In this document: one piece after another, positions 1 to 7,355 of the stretch | How positions within the stretch are numbered: position 1 is the stretch's first letter | Layout of the letters: the number at the start of each line of letters is the position of its first letter | The notes under the pieces: generated by a model | Databases searched by the model: none | The model's input: the letters and a program-made list of their open reading frames with translations, nothing else | Told to the model about the DNA's origin: nothing | Origin: Chloroflexota bacterium | Lineage (GTDB): Bacteria > Chloroflexota > Dehalococcoidia > Dehalococcoidales > JAHJRU01 | Direction: 5' to 3' | Length of the DNA stretch: 14,627 nucleotides | Assembly (NCBI GenBank): GCA_018830745.1 | Contig: JAHJRU010000151.1 | Coordinates: 1 to 14,627 of the forward strand | Position numbers and translations under genes: made by a program

Positions 1-237
1 ATTAAATGCGGGCACGAGTTCTGCGATGCCCGGGAGAACTATAAGGAACATGCCCTTTTGTGGGAGAGGAGCCTTGATGACGTCCCGCTCAGGACGCCGA
101 TATCAGGCGAGCCGATGTTTACCCGCTATCACGAATTCATCTGCCCGGGTTGCGGGACACTCTTAGAAGTCGATTTATTTTGTCCTCAGCTGGACAGTGA
201 CGAACCCATTGTTTGGGATATCCAGATTAAAAGCTAG
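1..237 (+). CDS. Acetone carboxylase gamma-subunit-like protein, C-terminal part (5' truncated by window)
   Basis: An open frame runs from base 1 to a TAG at 235-237 and gives 78 residues; the start lies outside the window. Four cysteines make a split zinc-ribbon pattern: C3 and C8 (with H5 between) near the left edge, and C48-P-G-C51 about 40 residues later. The spacing and the text around it resemble the small gamma subunit of acetone carboxylase and related acetophenone carboxylase subunits (Acetone_carb_G family). In that family the subunit joins the HyuA-like and HyuB-like large subunits in an ATP-dependent ketone carboxylase. The next gene, 29 bases downstream, is HyuB-like, which fits one complex and one transcript. 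A HyuA-like gene would be expected just upstream but cannot be seen. The substrate cannot be deduced. Confidence 0.72.
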   Translation: MKCGHEFCDARENYKEHALLWERSLDDVPLRTPISGEPMFTRYHEFICPGCGTLLEVDLFCPQLDSDEPIVWDIQIKS

Positions 238-266
238 AGAACGAGTCAACATGGGGGTAACTTAGA

Positions 267-2162
267 ATGAGTAATGAGATTGACCCGGTCAGATACGAGG
301 TGTTTTGCCACCGACTTTTCAACATTATGGAGGAGGGAAGGATTGCCATCGGGATGGTCTCCGGGTCGCCGGTGGTAGTCGAAGGTGGGGAAACCTCTTG
401 CTCGCTGCATCTGGCCGATGGGACGCCGATACTGGTTGCCGCCGGCATACTGTTACACGGACAGAGCACACGGGACTTTATTTATAAGGCGATTGAGTTA
501 TACGAGAATGATCCCGGTATCCACGACGGTGACCAGTTGTTTTTCAATGACCCGTATATAAGCGGGCAGCATACCGCGGATATGGTGGTGATAAAGCCTA
601 TCTTCCACGGGGGAAGGAGAGTTGCCTGGACAGGCGCCATAATGCACACCGGCGAAACCGGGGCATCGATGCCGGCAGGGTCCGGGGGAGGCATGAGCAA
701 CATATATCAGGAAGGCATAAGGATTCATGGCCTGAAAATCGTAGAAAAGGGCAGAATGCGACCGGATGTATTCAACACCATAACGGAGCAAACCAGAGAC
801 CCGCATTTCGTTGGTATGGATATAAATGCCAGGATAGCGGCCAACAATGTATGTGCGGCGAGGTATCTTCAGCTTCTGGAAGGATTTGGCCTGGATTTTG
901 TGGAAGCTGCGAGCCATAAAATTATCGCCGATTCGGAGAGAATGGCCCGTCATAAACTGAGAGGCTTCCCGGACGGTGTATGGCGCTCCCGCTTGTATGC
1001 CGATACCACCGGTTTTAAAGATAGTCCCTACAAGGTGACCTGTACCATGACCAAGGAAGAGGACGAAATTTGCTTCGACTTTACCGGTTCAAGTCCGCAG
1101 GTTGAGGGATCCCTGAACAGCACCTTCCCGGCTACTAATGGCAGCCTGTTTGTGGTGCTTTGCAGCCAGCTGTTCTGGGATGTTCCCTGGAACCAGGGGA
1201 TGCTGGCTCCGGTGAAGGTTATCGCTCCTGAAGATACGGTGGTTAACTGTAGATACCCGGCTGCCTGTGGTACGGCGGTGTTTTCCACCGGTTGTATGAT
1301 ACAGGAGGCGGCGCATGAATGCATTGCCAAGATGCAGTTTGCCGCGGGTGTGATTGAGGATGTTAACTCGGCGTGGAGGGGGACCAGTGGCCCTCACCCC
1401 TACTTTGAATCCATCAATCAGTCCGGTAATCGAGCGGTGGGTCAGGTTTTGCACAGTTTCGCTACCGGTCTTGGAGCGACGCCCTGTAGAGATGGGGTTG
1501 ATACCGGTGGCAATATGATGAATCCCCAGTCAAATATTGCCGATGAGGAAATTATAGAAATGAGTTCCCCGTTCCTTTGTCTGGGTCGTACACAGGCTAC
1601 AGACTCGAGTGGATTCGGTAAGTTCCGTGGAGGAATGGGGCCGCAGATGATATATATGATACACGGCACAAACCAGCTGAACCTGGGAATAAAAGGCACC
1701 GGCAGGAGAACCCCGGCGAATTGGGGAATGTTCGGGGGATATCCTTCAGCCGTGGTAGAGTCTCGCCTGGCGGTGGATTCGGAATTGCCGCAATGGCTGA
1801 AAAAGTCTTGTTCTCCCGGCAGCTTTGAGGACGTCAAGGCCTTGGGAGGAGAAATCGTCGATCCGCCAAATAACTTTTTACGGCCTTCGCTTAAGGAACA
1901 TGACTTATTAATCTGGCGTCAGGTCGGCGGCGGTGGGTATGGTGACCCCCTGGACCGCGAGCCGGAAAGAGTGGTTGAGGATGTGAAGAACCTGGCAACC
2001 TCCGTTGCTGTGGCCCGCAAGATATATGGGGTAGTTCTTGCCGCCGATAACCTGGGAGTGAATTGGGAAGCCACGGAAAAAGCGCGTGCTGAACTGCGCC
2101 AGGAAAGATTGGACAATGCCATACCGGTGGCTGAATGGCGCAGAAAAAATGAGGCTGTTTGA
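267..2162 (+). CDS. HyuB / acetone carboxylase alpha-like subunit (hydantoinase B/oxoprolinase family)
   Basis: This 631-residue protein begins at ATG 267 with a G-rich stretch (GGGGG at 252-256) upstream. Full-length features of the hydantoinase B family are visible: an N-terminal DPVRYEVFCHRL segment, the SGSPVVVEGGE and NDPYISGQH blocks in the first 110 residues, an AGSGGG/QEGIRI region near residues 135-150, an SGFGKFRGGMGPQ block in the last third, and the family's closing GGGGYGDPLDREPERVV at about residues 554-570. Family members are N-methylhydantoinase B, 5-oxoprolinase halves, and acetone or acetophenone carboxylase large subunits; they are cytoplasmic and work with an ATP-using HyuA-type partner. 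The preceding acetone-carboxylase gamma-like gene makes a ketone or carbonyl carboxylase more likely than a hydantoinase. The family call is secure but the exact substrate is not. Confidence 0.88.
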   Translation: MSNEIDPVRYEVFCHRLFNIMEEGRIAIGMVSGSPVVVEGGETSCSLHLADGTPILVAAGILLHGQSTRDFIYKAIELYENDPGIHDGDQLFFNDPYISGQHTADMVVIKPIFHGGRRVAWTGAIMHTGETGASMPAGSGGGMSNIYQEGIRIHGLKIVEKGRMRPDVFNTITEQTRDPHFVGMDINARIAANNVCAARYLQLLEGFGLDFVEAASHKIIADSERMARHKLRGFPDGVWRSRLYADTTGFKDSPYKVTCTMTKEEDEICFDFTGSSPQVEGSLNSTFPATNGSLFVVLCSQLFWDVPWNQGMLAPVKVIAPEDTVVNCRYPAACGTAVFSTGCMIQEAAHECIAKMQFAAGVIEDVNSAWRGTSGPHPYFESINQSGNRAVGQVLHSFATGLGATPCRDGVDTGGNMMNPQSNIADEEIIEMSSPFLCLGRTQATDSSGFGKFRGGMGPQMIYMIHGTNQLNLGIKGTGRRTPANWGMFGGYPSAVVESRLAVDSELPQWLKKSCSPGSFEDVKALGGEIVDPPNNFLRPSLKEHDLLIWRQVGGGGYGDPLDREPERVVEDVKNLATSVAVARKIYGVVLAADNLGVNWEATEKARAELRQERLDNAIPVAEWRRKNEAV

Positions 2163-2220
2163 AAGTAGGCTGCATCTACGCTATATTGCAGTTACCAGCC
2201 TTTACTGGAGGCGGTAATTA

Positions 2221-2298
2221 TTGAAGTCGATGCTTACTGACTCAGCGCTGGAAGATTATACGTATTCAGGGTGGGAGAGACATGCCTGGACCACTTGA
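2221..2298 (+). other. Possible 25-codon leader ORF overlapping the CoA-transferase start
   Basis: The 119-base gap between hyuB-like and the CoA-transferase contains GGAGG at 2207-2211, nine bases before TTG 2221. That start opens a 25-residue frame (in-frame ATG at 2230) ending at TGA 2296-2298, so it runs 17 bases into the CoA-transferase gene in another frame. It could be a translational-coupling leader or chance. I recognise no homology, and the peptide composition is unremarkable. The rest of the gap shows no clear promoter or terminator. Confidence 0.2.
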
Positions 2299-3475
2299 AG
2301 GAATTAGGGTTCTTGACCTCACCTGGGTGTTGTCCGGTCCCTTCGCTACTATGGTGCTCAGCGACCTCGGGGCTGAGGTAATCAAAGTAGAGAGGCCACA
2401 GGTGGGTGACATCGCCAGAGGTAATGGCCCACATGTCAATGGATTAAGCACTTACTTCCTCAGCCTTAACCGTGGCAAAAAGAGCATTACCCTTAATCTG
2501 ACCTCGGAGCAGGGCAGGGACGTATTTTTGAAGCTGGTAAAGCAGGTTGACATTGTGGCGGAGAATTTTGTGCCGGGGACGATGGGGAAACTGGGTCTTG
2601 ACTATGACACCTTGAAGCAGCATAATCCGCAGCTAATCTACGCTGCCTGCTCCGGTTTTGGGCAGACCGGGCCTTACGCCAATAAACCGGCTTTTGATGT
2701 CATCGTCCAGGCTATGGGCGGCATCATCAGTATTACCGGGGAACCCGGCGGGCCGCCGGTGAGGCCAGGCGTATCATTGGGCGATATCGCTGCCGGGCTC
2801 TTTTTGGCGGTTGCCATCCTGGCAGCTTTCCGGGAACGCCTGGTAAGCGGTCAGGGGCAGATGATTGATATAAGCATGCTCGACTGCCAGCTAGCCATAC
2901 AGGAAAATGCCCTCGTGCGTTATCTGGCTACCGGGGAGGTGCCCCAGCCTCTGGGCACGCGGCATCCTGTTTTTACCCCGTTTCAGGTTTTTCCGGCCAG
3001 GGATGGCTATATTGCGGTAGCCACCATGGGTGGCGCTCAGGACCAGTGGCCACTATTCTGTTCCGCCATCGGTCGGCTGGATATAATCGACGACGATAGA
3101 TTCCAGACTGGCTGGTTGCGCACCCAGAACTATGAAGTGCTGGAGCCAATCATGAACGAGGCAATGAAGGCCAGGACAGTGGAGGAGTGGCTGAGAGAGT
3201 TCGAAGCATTAGGGATTCCATGTGGCCCGGTCAATAGTATTGATAAGGTGGCTGCCGATTCCCAGGTAGCTGCCAGGGAGATGATTGTTGAGGTGCATCA
3301 CCCCCAGGCAGGCGATTTCAAAGTGGTGAATACGCCTGTCAGGTTATCCAGAACCCCCGGTAAAATAGAGCAGGCTTCTCCCGATTTAGGGGAGCATACG
3401 GGGGAGGTCTTAAAAGGGCTATTAGGCATGACCGCTCAGGAGATAGATGGGTTGAGGAAGTCGGGTGCTACATAG
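2282..3475 (+). CDS. Family III CoA-transferase (CaiB/BaiF/Frc type)
   Basis: This 397-residue cytoplasmic enzyme has the usual family length. ATG 2282 follows a purine-rich GGGTGGGAGA site. The N-terminus carries the class hallmark LEGIRVLDLTWVLSGPFAT and the AEVIKVERP segment at about residues 31-39. LNRGKKSITLNL at 62-73 is the typical CoA-binding loop text, and CSGFGQTGPY follows at 123-132. The sequence GVSLGDIAAG at 163-172 places Asp168 as the catalytic aspartate that forms the aspartyl-CoA thioester in formyl-CoA transferase (Asp169 there). Family enzymes move CoA between carboxylic acids such as oxalate/formate, carnitine, benzylsuccinate or bile acids. Its place after a carboxylase-like pair suggests it activates the carboxylated product, but donor and acceptor are unknown. 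Confidence 0.93.
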   Translation: MPGPLEGIRVLDLTWVLSGPFATMVLSDLGAEVIKVERPQVGDIARGNGPHVNGLSTYFLSLNRGKKSITLNLTSEQGRDVFLKLVKQVDIVAENFVPGTMGKLGLDYDTLKQHNPQLIYAACSGFGQTGPYANKPAFDVIVQAMGGIISITGEPGGPPVRPGVSLGDIAAGLFLAVAILAAFRERLVSGQGQMIDISMLDCQLAIQENALVRYLATGEVPQPLGTRHPVFTPFQVFPARDGYIAVATMGGAQDQWPLFCSAIGRLDIIDDDRFQTGWLRTQNYEVLEPIMNEAMKARTVEEWLREFEALGIPCGPVNSIDKVAADSQVAAREMIVEVHHPQAGDFKVVNTPVRLSRTPGKIEQASPDLGEHTGEVLKGLLGMTAQEIDGLRKSGAT

Positions 3476-3541
3476 AATCAATATCGCTGCCGGCTTAATT
3501 CAGTTTGTTCCGTGTTCATAGGCACTTGAATTATTAGTATC

Positions 3542-3547
3542 AGGAGG
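3542..3547 (+). promoter_or_regulatory. Shine-Dalgarno AGGAGG that sets the start of the LsrF-like gene
   Basis: A perfect AGGAGG lies at 3542-3547, ten bases before ATG 3558. An in-frame TTG at 3549 is only one base after the motif, too close to be used, so ATG 3558 is chosen. The 80-base gap before the gene (3476-3557) shows nothing else recognisable. Confidence 0.8.
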
Positions 3548-3557
3548 TTTGCATATT

Positions 3558-4346
3558 ATGGAATGGGGAATGGCTAATCGCATGGCGCAGCTAATCCAGC
3601 AGGATGGGCACTGCCTGTTCTTGCCGGTGGACCACGGTTACTTTCAGGGTCCCACCAGAAATTTGGAGGAACCGCGTAAGACCTGTGAGCCTCTTATGCC
3701 TTATGCCGATGCTCTTTTTATAACCCGCGGGGTCTTGCGTTCATCGATAGACCCGGATAACACCAGGCCAATCATTCTCAGGGTGTCCGGCGGAACGAGC
3801 GTTATAGGCAAAGACCTGGCAAACGAAGGCTTAACCACCTCTATGGAGGAGGCGATTCGTCTTAACGCTTCGGCGGTGGGTATCTCTATATTTGTAGGTA
3901 GTGATTATGAGAAAGAGTCCTTGTTAAACCTGTCGAAGCTGGTTGATGAGGGTGAAAAGTATGGCATACCGGTAATGGCAGTGACCGCTGTGGGTAAGGA
4001 GCTGGAAAAACGGGATGCCCGCTACCTGGCTTTAGCCAGCCGTATAGCCGCCGAGTTGGGGTCCCGACTGGTGAAAACTTACTGGTGCGAGGAATTCGAT
4101 AAGGTAGTCCGCGGTTGCCCTGTCCCGGTGGTAATGGCGGGTGGACCCCGGGTTGAAACTGAACTCGGGGTATTTGAGTTTGTCCACGATGGCATGCAGA
4201 AGGGGGCTATTGGCGTTAATTTAGGTCGCAACATCTGGCAAAATGAGTTCCCGGTAGCCATGATTAAAGCCATAAGGGCTATTATTCACCAGAACGCTAC
4301 TCCTCAAGAGGCTCAGGAAATATATGAGGAAGAAAAGAAAAAATAA
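3558..4346 (+). CDS. LsrF-like class I aldolase/thiolase (DeoC/LacD-FbaB superfamily)
   Basis: The protein has 262 residues from ATG 3558. It closely follows the LsrF pattern: PVDHGYFQGPT near residues 23-33, TRGVLRS at 56-62, LRVSGG, MAVTAVGKE at 140-148, VKTYW at 172-176, VMAGG, and a phosphate-binding GVNLGRNIWQ at 219-228. Lys173 in VKTYW is the expected Schiff-base lysine. LsrF converts 3-hydroxy-5-phosphonooxypentane-2,4-dione plus CoA to glycerone phosphate and acetyl-CoA in AI-2 breakdown. No lsrACDB, lsrK, lsrG or lsrR is nearby, so a different substrate in this catabolic cluster is likely. Relatives in the same superfamily make 2-amino-3,7-dideoxy-heptulosonate (archaeal aromatic synthesis) or act as archaeal fructose-bisphosphate aldolases, but the text is closer to LsrF. 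Its TAA is followed after one base by the next gene. Confidence 0.82.
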   Translation: MEWGMANRMAQLIQQDGHCLFLPVDHGYFQGPTRNLEEPRKTCEPLMPYADALFITRGVLRSSIDPDNTRPIILRVSGGTSVIGKDLANEGLTTSMEEAIRLNASAVGISIFVGSDYEKESLLNLSKLVDEGEKYGIPVMAVTAVGKELEKRDARYLALASRIAAELGSRLVKTYWCEEFDKVVRGCPVPVVMAGGPRVETELGVFEFVHDGMQKGAIGVNLGRNIWQNEFPVAMIKAIRAIIHQNATPQEAQEIYEEEKKK

Positions 4347-4347
4347 C

Positions 4348-5376
4348 ATGCGTGTCGCCATGTGGTATAACAATCGGGATGTGCGTCTTGAGGAGGTCCC
4401 CACCCCCCCAATAGGCCCCGGTGAGCTGCTGGTGCGCATTGAGGCAAGTGGTATCTGTGGCAGTGACGTGATGGAATGGTATCGCCTGGACCGGGCGCCT
4501 CTGGTACTCGGCCATGAAATTGGTGGGCAAATTGTTGCCGTAGGTGAAGGGGTAACCCAATACAAGGAAGGGGACCGGGTAACGGCAGCGCATCACGTTC
4601 CCTGCAACACCTGTCATTACTGTCTCAGCGGCCATCACACCATCTGCGACACGCTACGCCGCACCAATTTCGACCCCGGCGGTTTTGCCGAATACGTGCG
4701 GCTGCCAGCCATAAATGTCGACCGCGGAGTTTTTCGCCTTCCCGATGAAGTTACCTATGAAATGGCCACGTTTATCGAACCGCTTGCCTGTGTTCTCCGC
4801 TCACAGAAGCAGGCAAGGCTGCAGCCGGGTCAGAGTATACTAGTCCTCGGCAGCGGTATGGCAGGATTACTCCACGTACTGCTGGCGCGAGCCACGGGGG
4901 CTGGCCGGATAATTGCTACGGATGTAATCCCATACCGATTGAAGGCAGCCGAAAGGTTCGGGGCTGATCATACTATTAGCGCGCAGGAATACTCACCGGC
5001 TCGACTTTGCGAATTGAACCAGGGTCGTTTAGCCGACCAGGTGATAGTCTGTACCAGTGCCACTTCGGCTTTTGAGCAGGCTCTGGCTTCGGTAGCCCGA
5101 GGTGGAACGGTTCTTTTCTTTGCGCCGACTGGCCCCGATGTTAGCATACCCATTTCCATCAACGAGCTTTTCTTTCGTAACGACATAACGCTAACCACTT
5201 CTTATGCCGGCAGTCCAGCCGACCATGAAGTGGCACTGGAATTGATACGTGCCGGTTCGGTTCAGGTCGCCCAGATGATTACCCACCGACTGGGCTTGGC
5301 CGAAACGGGGCGGGGTTTCCAGCTTGTTAGCCAGGGCAGGGACTCTATAAAGGTGATTATCGAGCCGCAGAATTAG
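4348..5376 (+). CDS. Zinc-dependent medium-chain alcohol/polyol dehydrogenase (MDR family)
   Basis: This is a 342-residue NAD(P)-dependent oxidoreductase. ATG 4348 is preferred over an in-frame ATG at 4324: it lies one base after the previous stop, and translation from it begins MRVAMWYNNRDVRLEEVP, the normal N-terminus of the family. Catalytic-zinc ligands are Cys37 (GICGSD), His56-Glu57 (GHE) and Glu144 (FIEPLACV). The structural-zinc lobe has Cys86, Cys89, Cys92 and Cys100. The Rossmann motif GSGMAG is at 168-173, and Asp192 at the end of the second strand favours NAD over NADP. It resembles sorbitol, threonine and butanediol dehydrogenases, so the substrate is probably a secondary alcohol or polyol. 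Tight coupling to the LsrF-like gene suggests consecutive steps of one pathway. Confidence 0.9.
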   Translation: MRVAMWYNNRDVRLEEVPTPPIGPGELLVRIEASGICGSDVMEWYRLDRAPLVLGHEIGGQIVAVGEGVTQYKEGDRVTAAHHVPCNTCHYCLSGHHTICDTLRRTNFDPGGFAEYVRLPAINVDRGVFRLPDEVTYEMATFIEPLACVLRSQKQARLQPGQSILVLGSGMAGLLHVLLARATGAGRIIATDVIPYRLKAAERFGADHTISAQEYSPARLCELNQGRLADQVIVCTSATSAFEQALASVARGGTVLFFAPTGPDVSIPISINELFFRNDITLTTSYAGSPADHEVALELIRAGSVQVAQMITHRLGLAETGRGFQLVSQGRDSIKVIIEPQN

Positions 5377-5450
5377 TTACTCGGTTTATCTGTAAGCTCA
5401 ACTCCGCTTTGGCCTTCTTGTTCACTGGATTAAACTCCCTCCGGTTAAGC

Positions 5451-5479
5451 TTGACATGCCAAAATAAGATTATTATAAT
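5451..5479 (+). promoter_or_regulatory. Consensus sigma-70/sigma-A promoter of the heme (ahb) operon
   Basis: TTGACA at 5451-5456 and TATAAT at 5474-5479 are both perfect consensus hexamers with an ideal 17-base spacer. Transcription would start near 5486, about 50 bases before the regulator gene. The rest of the 159-base gap (5377-5535) is A+T-rich around the promoter, and I see no convincing terminator for the preceding gene. A promoter this strong usually implies control by a repressor. Confidence 0.85.
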
Positions 5480-5486
5480 TTCTTAT
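5464..5486 (+). repeat. Inverted repeat over the -10 box, candidate operator
   Basis: ATAAGA at 5464-5469 and TCTTAT at 5481-5486 are perfect inverted 6-base arms separated by 11 bases. They bracket the TATAAT box, and the centre has two more matching pairs. Position and symmetry suit binding by a dimeric MerR-like regulator such as the one encoded just downstream. In an A+T-rich stretch such a repeat can arise by chance. Confidence 0.4.
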
Positions 5487-5535
5487 AGTTTTCTGTAGAT
5501 TTTCCGATTCTTGGGAGAATGGGGGTTACTTATCA

Positions 5536-6189
5536 ATGAGTGAGCAATCATTAGTAACTTTAGGTGAAGCAGCCAGTATTCTGGGGGTTAGTGGAGTGGC
5601 GCTTCGACAGTGGACGGATGAGGGCATGATAAAGGCTTTTATCACGCCTGGTGGCCATCGCCGTTACTCCAAGGGAGAGTTAAAGAAGTTCATGAGCTCA
5701 TACCCCAAGGTGCTTGGTGTAAAGGACCTGGTGGCTAAGCTTGAAGCTACAAGCGAGCTGCACCGCGAAATTGACCGCACGTTTCTTATGACCGGGGATT
5801 GGTATAGCAGGCTTGATGCAGAGGCGCAGGTCCGTTTAGCTCACCTTGGCCGTAGCATGCTTAATACGATTGTCATGTATATTACTGAACCAGCAAAACG
5901 GGAGGAGACACTGAAACTTGCCCGCGAGGTAGGCCAGGGATTTGGGCAAACCCTGGCTGTTCTGGGCCTGCCACTTACTGATGCCGTGGAGGCTTTTATT
6001 CTGCATCGCGACCCGATTATGAACGCCACGGCGCATCTTATGAGAAAGCGAGAGGCACACAGCAGAGGGATTGTTGAGGCTATTCCACTGGTGGCCCGGG
6101 CGATGGATGAAGCTCTGGTCGCTCTGGTGGCCACGCATCAGCAATATAGCAGTGCTCCCCCTGCCAGGAAAGGGGATGATCCCCTATGA
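5536..6189 (+). CDS. MerR/BldC-type regulator with all-helical C-terminal sensor-like domain
   Basis: This 217-residue protein starts at ATG 5536 behind a G-rich site (GGGGG near 5520). Residues 6-53 form a MerR-superfamily winged helix, with the recognition helix around VALRQWTDEG and the typical TPGGHRRYSKGEL wing. The region from about residue 62 to 203 is predicted helical and looks like the globin-like domains of the RsbRD N-terminal family; it contains FILHRDPIMNATAHLMRKR. There is no MerR-type metal-binding cysteine loop. The stop overlaps the ahbC start by ATGA, so it is cotranscribed and probably translationally coupled with the heme genes. I infer that it controls this operon, perhaps through heme, a porphyrin or a redox signal. 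The ligand is not shown by the sequence, and the C-terminal family assignment is tentative. Confidence 0.75.
   Translation: MSEQSLVTLGEAASILGVSGVALRQWTDEGMIKAFITPGGHRRYSKGELKKFMSSYPKVLGVKDLVAKLEATSELHREIDRTFLMTGDWYSRLDAEAQVRLAHLGRSMLNTIVMYITEPAKREETLKLAREVGQGFGQTLAVLGLPLTDAVEAFILHRDPIMNATAHLMRKREAHSRGIVEAIPLVARAMDEALVALVATHQQYSSAPPARKGDDPL
6171..6185 (+). repeat. 15-base palindrome at the ahbC translation start
   Basis: AGGGGATGATCCCCT is a perfect 7-base inverted repeat around one central base, ending directly before ATG 6186. It includes the only purine-rich ribosome-binding stretch (AGGGGA) for ahbC. It could be an operator half inside the gene, or a small hairpin that hides the ribosome-binding site until ribosomes finish the upstream gene. 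The one-base centre makes a tight hairpin sterically strained, so a DNA-level site or chance is also possible. Confidence 0.4.
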
Positions 6190-7355
6190 TATCTATTTCG
6201 CGCCTTCTATGCGGCACCCATAGTCCGGGAGATAGCCTCCGCTACGGCGAATCTTCATCTGATGCTATCAGGGTGTCCAATACTTCCCCCGTGGTTGTCT
6301 GGAACTGCACCAGCCAGTGCAACCTGCATTGTGCCCACTGCTATGCCTCCGCCAACGAGGCGGAATCTCCGACAGCAATGGATACGGCCTCCGCAAAGGC
6401 TTTCATAGGCGACCTGGCCGGCTTCGGTGTCCCCGTTATCTTATTTTCAGGTGGTGAGCCTTTGCTCAGGAGCGACCTGTTCGAGTTATCGCAGTTGGCC
6501 GTTGAGCGCGGGATACGAGTTGCCCTTTCATCTAACGGCACCCTGATAACAAGCGATGTGGCCAGGAAACTGAGCGGAGTTGGGTTTGCCGAGATAGGTA
6601 TAAGTCTGGATGGCATGGAGTCCACAAATGACTCTTTCAGGGGTAAGCTGGGCTCTTACGGGGCAGCCGTTGAGGGTATTAGAAACTGTATCAATCATGG
6701 CCTGAGAGTGTCTCTCCGCTTTACCATTACCCGTTTTAATTACCGGGAAGTCCCTGCCATTTTTCGATTAGCTGAAGACGAGGGCGTAAGTCGGCTCTGC
6801 TTCTATCACCTCGCCTATTCCGGTAGAGGCAGCAATCTCATCGAGGAAGATATTAATCACTCTCAAACGAGACAGGTGGTGGATACCATTTGTGAGCATA
6901 CAATGGACTTATACCGGCGCGGTTTGCCCAAGGAGGTTCTCACCGTTGCCAATCACGCTGATGGCGTACATCTCTATCTCAAATTGAAGGAAAAGAATCC
7001 CCAGCGCGCCTACGATGTGCTCGAACTGCTGCGAAGAAACGGCGGCAACAACTCCGGCATGAGGATTGGTGCCGTAGACCATGCCGGCAACGTGCACCCG
7101 GACCAGTTCTGGTGGCACTACTCACCGGGTAACGTTCTTAAACGCAAATTTGGTGATATCTGGACAGACACTTCAGACCCCGTAATGGGAGGACTGAAGA
7201 AACGGAAAAAGCTGCTCAAGGGGCGCTGCGCCCGCTGCGGCTATCTGGACATATGCAACGGCAATCTGCGGGTGCGTGCTCAAGCCGTGTATGGTGACAT
7301 CTGGGCGGATGACCCGGCCTGCTACCTTACTGATGAAGAGATTGGAATCGGATGA
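6186..7355 (+). CDS. ahbC: AhbC: radical SAM 12,18-didecarboxysiroheme deacetylase (NirJ-like)
   Basis: This 389-residue enzyme is a cytoplasmic radical SAM protein. The SAM cluster motif is Cys45-x3-Cys49-x2-Cys52 (CNLHCAHC), followed by the SGGEP SAM-binding strand at 88-92. A C-terminal auxiliary-cluster region has Cys348, Cys351, Cys357 and Cys379 (CARCGYLDIC ... DPACYL). The NNSGMRIG, GNVHPDQFW and RVRAQAVYGDIW blocks are typical of the NirJ/AhbC group and separate it from AhbD. AhbC removes the acetate side chains of 12,18-didecarboxysiroheme to give Fe-coproporphyrin III in the siroheme-dependent heme pathway. The NirJ role in heme d1 synthesis is the alternative, but no other nir genes are present while ahbD and ahbAB follow directly. 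ATG 6186 overlaps the regulator's stop, and its own stop overlaps ahbD; both overlaps are ATGA. Confidence 0.9.
   Translation: MISISRLLCGTHSPGDSLRYGESSSDAIRVSNTSPVVVWNCTSQCNLHCAHCYASANEAESPTAMDTASAKAFIGDLAGFGVPVILFSGGEPLLRSDLFELSQLAVERGIRVALSSNGTLITSDVARKLSGVGFAEIGISLDGMESTNDSFRGKLGSYGAAVEGIRNCINHGLRVSLRFTITRFNYREVPAIFRLAEDEGVSRLCFYHLAYSGRGSNLIEEDINHSQTRQVVDTICEHTMDLYRRGLPKEVLTVANHADGVHLYLKLKEKNPQRAYDVLELLRRNGGNNSGMRIGAVDHAGNVHPDQFWWHYSPGNVLKRKFGDIWTDTSDPVMGGLKKRKKLLKGRCARCGYLDICNGNLRVRAQAVYGDIWADDPACYLTDEEIGIG

Noticed and set aside
498..953. 151-codon minus-strand frame opposite the HyuB-like gene
   Set aside because: It is fully inside a conserved gene, without a ribosome-binding site or family resemblance.
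3558..4346. AI-2 (lsr) quorum-signal breakdown locus
   Set aside because: Only the LsrF-like gene is present; transporter, kinase LsrK, isomerase LsrG and repressor LsrR are absent from the window.
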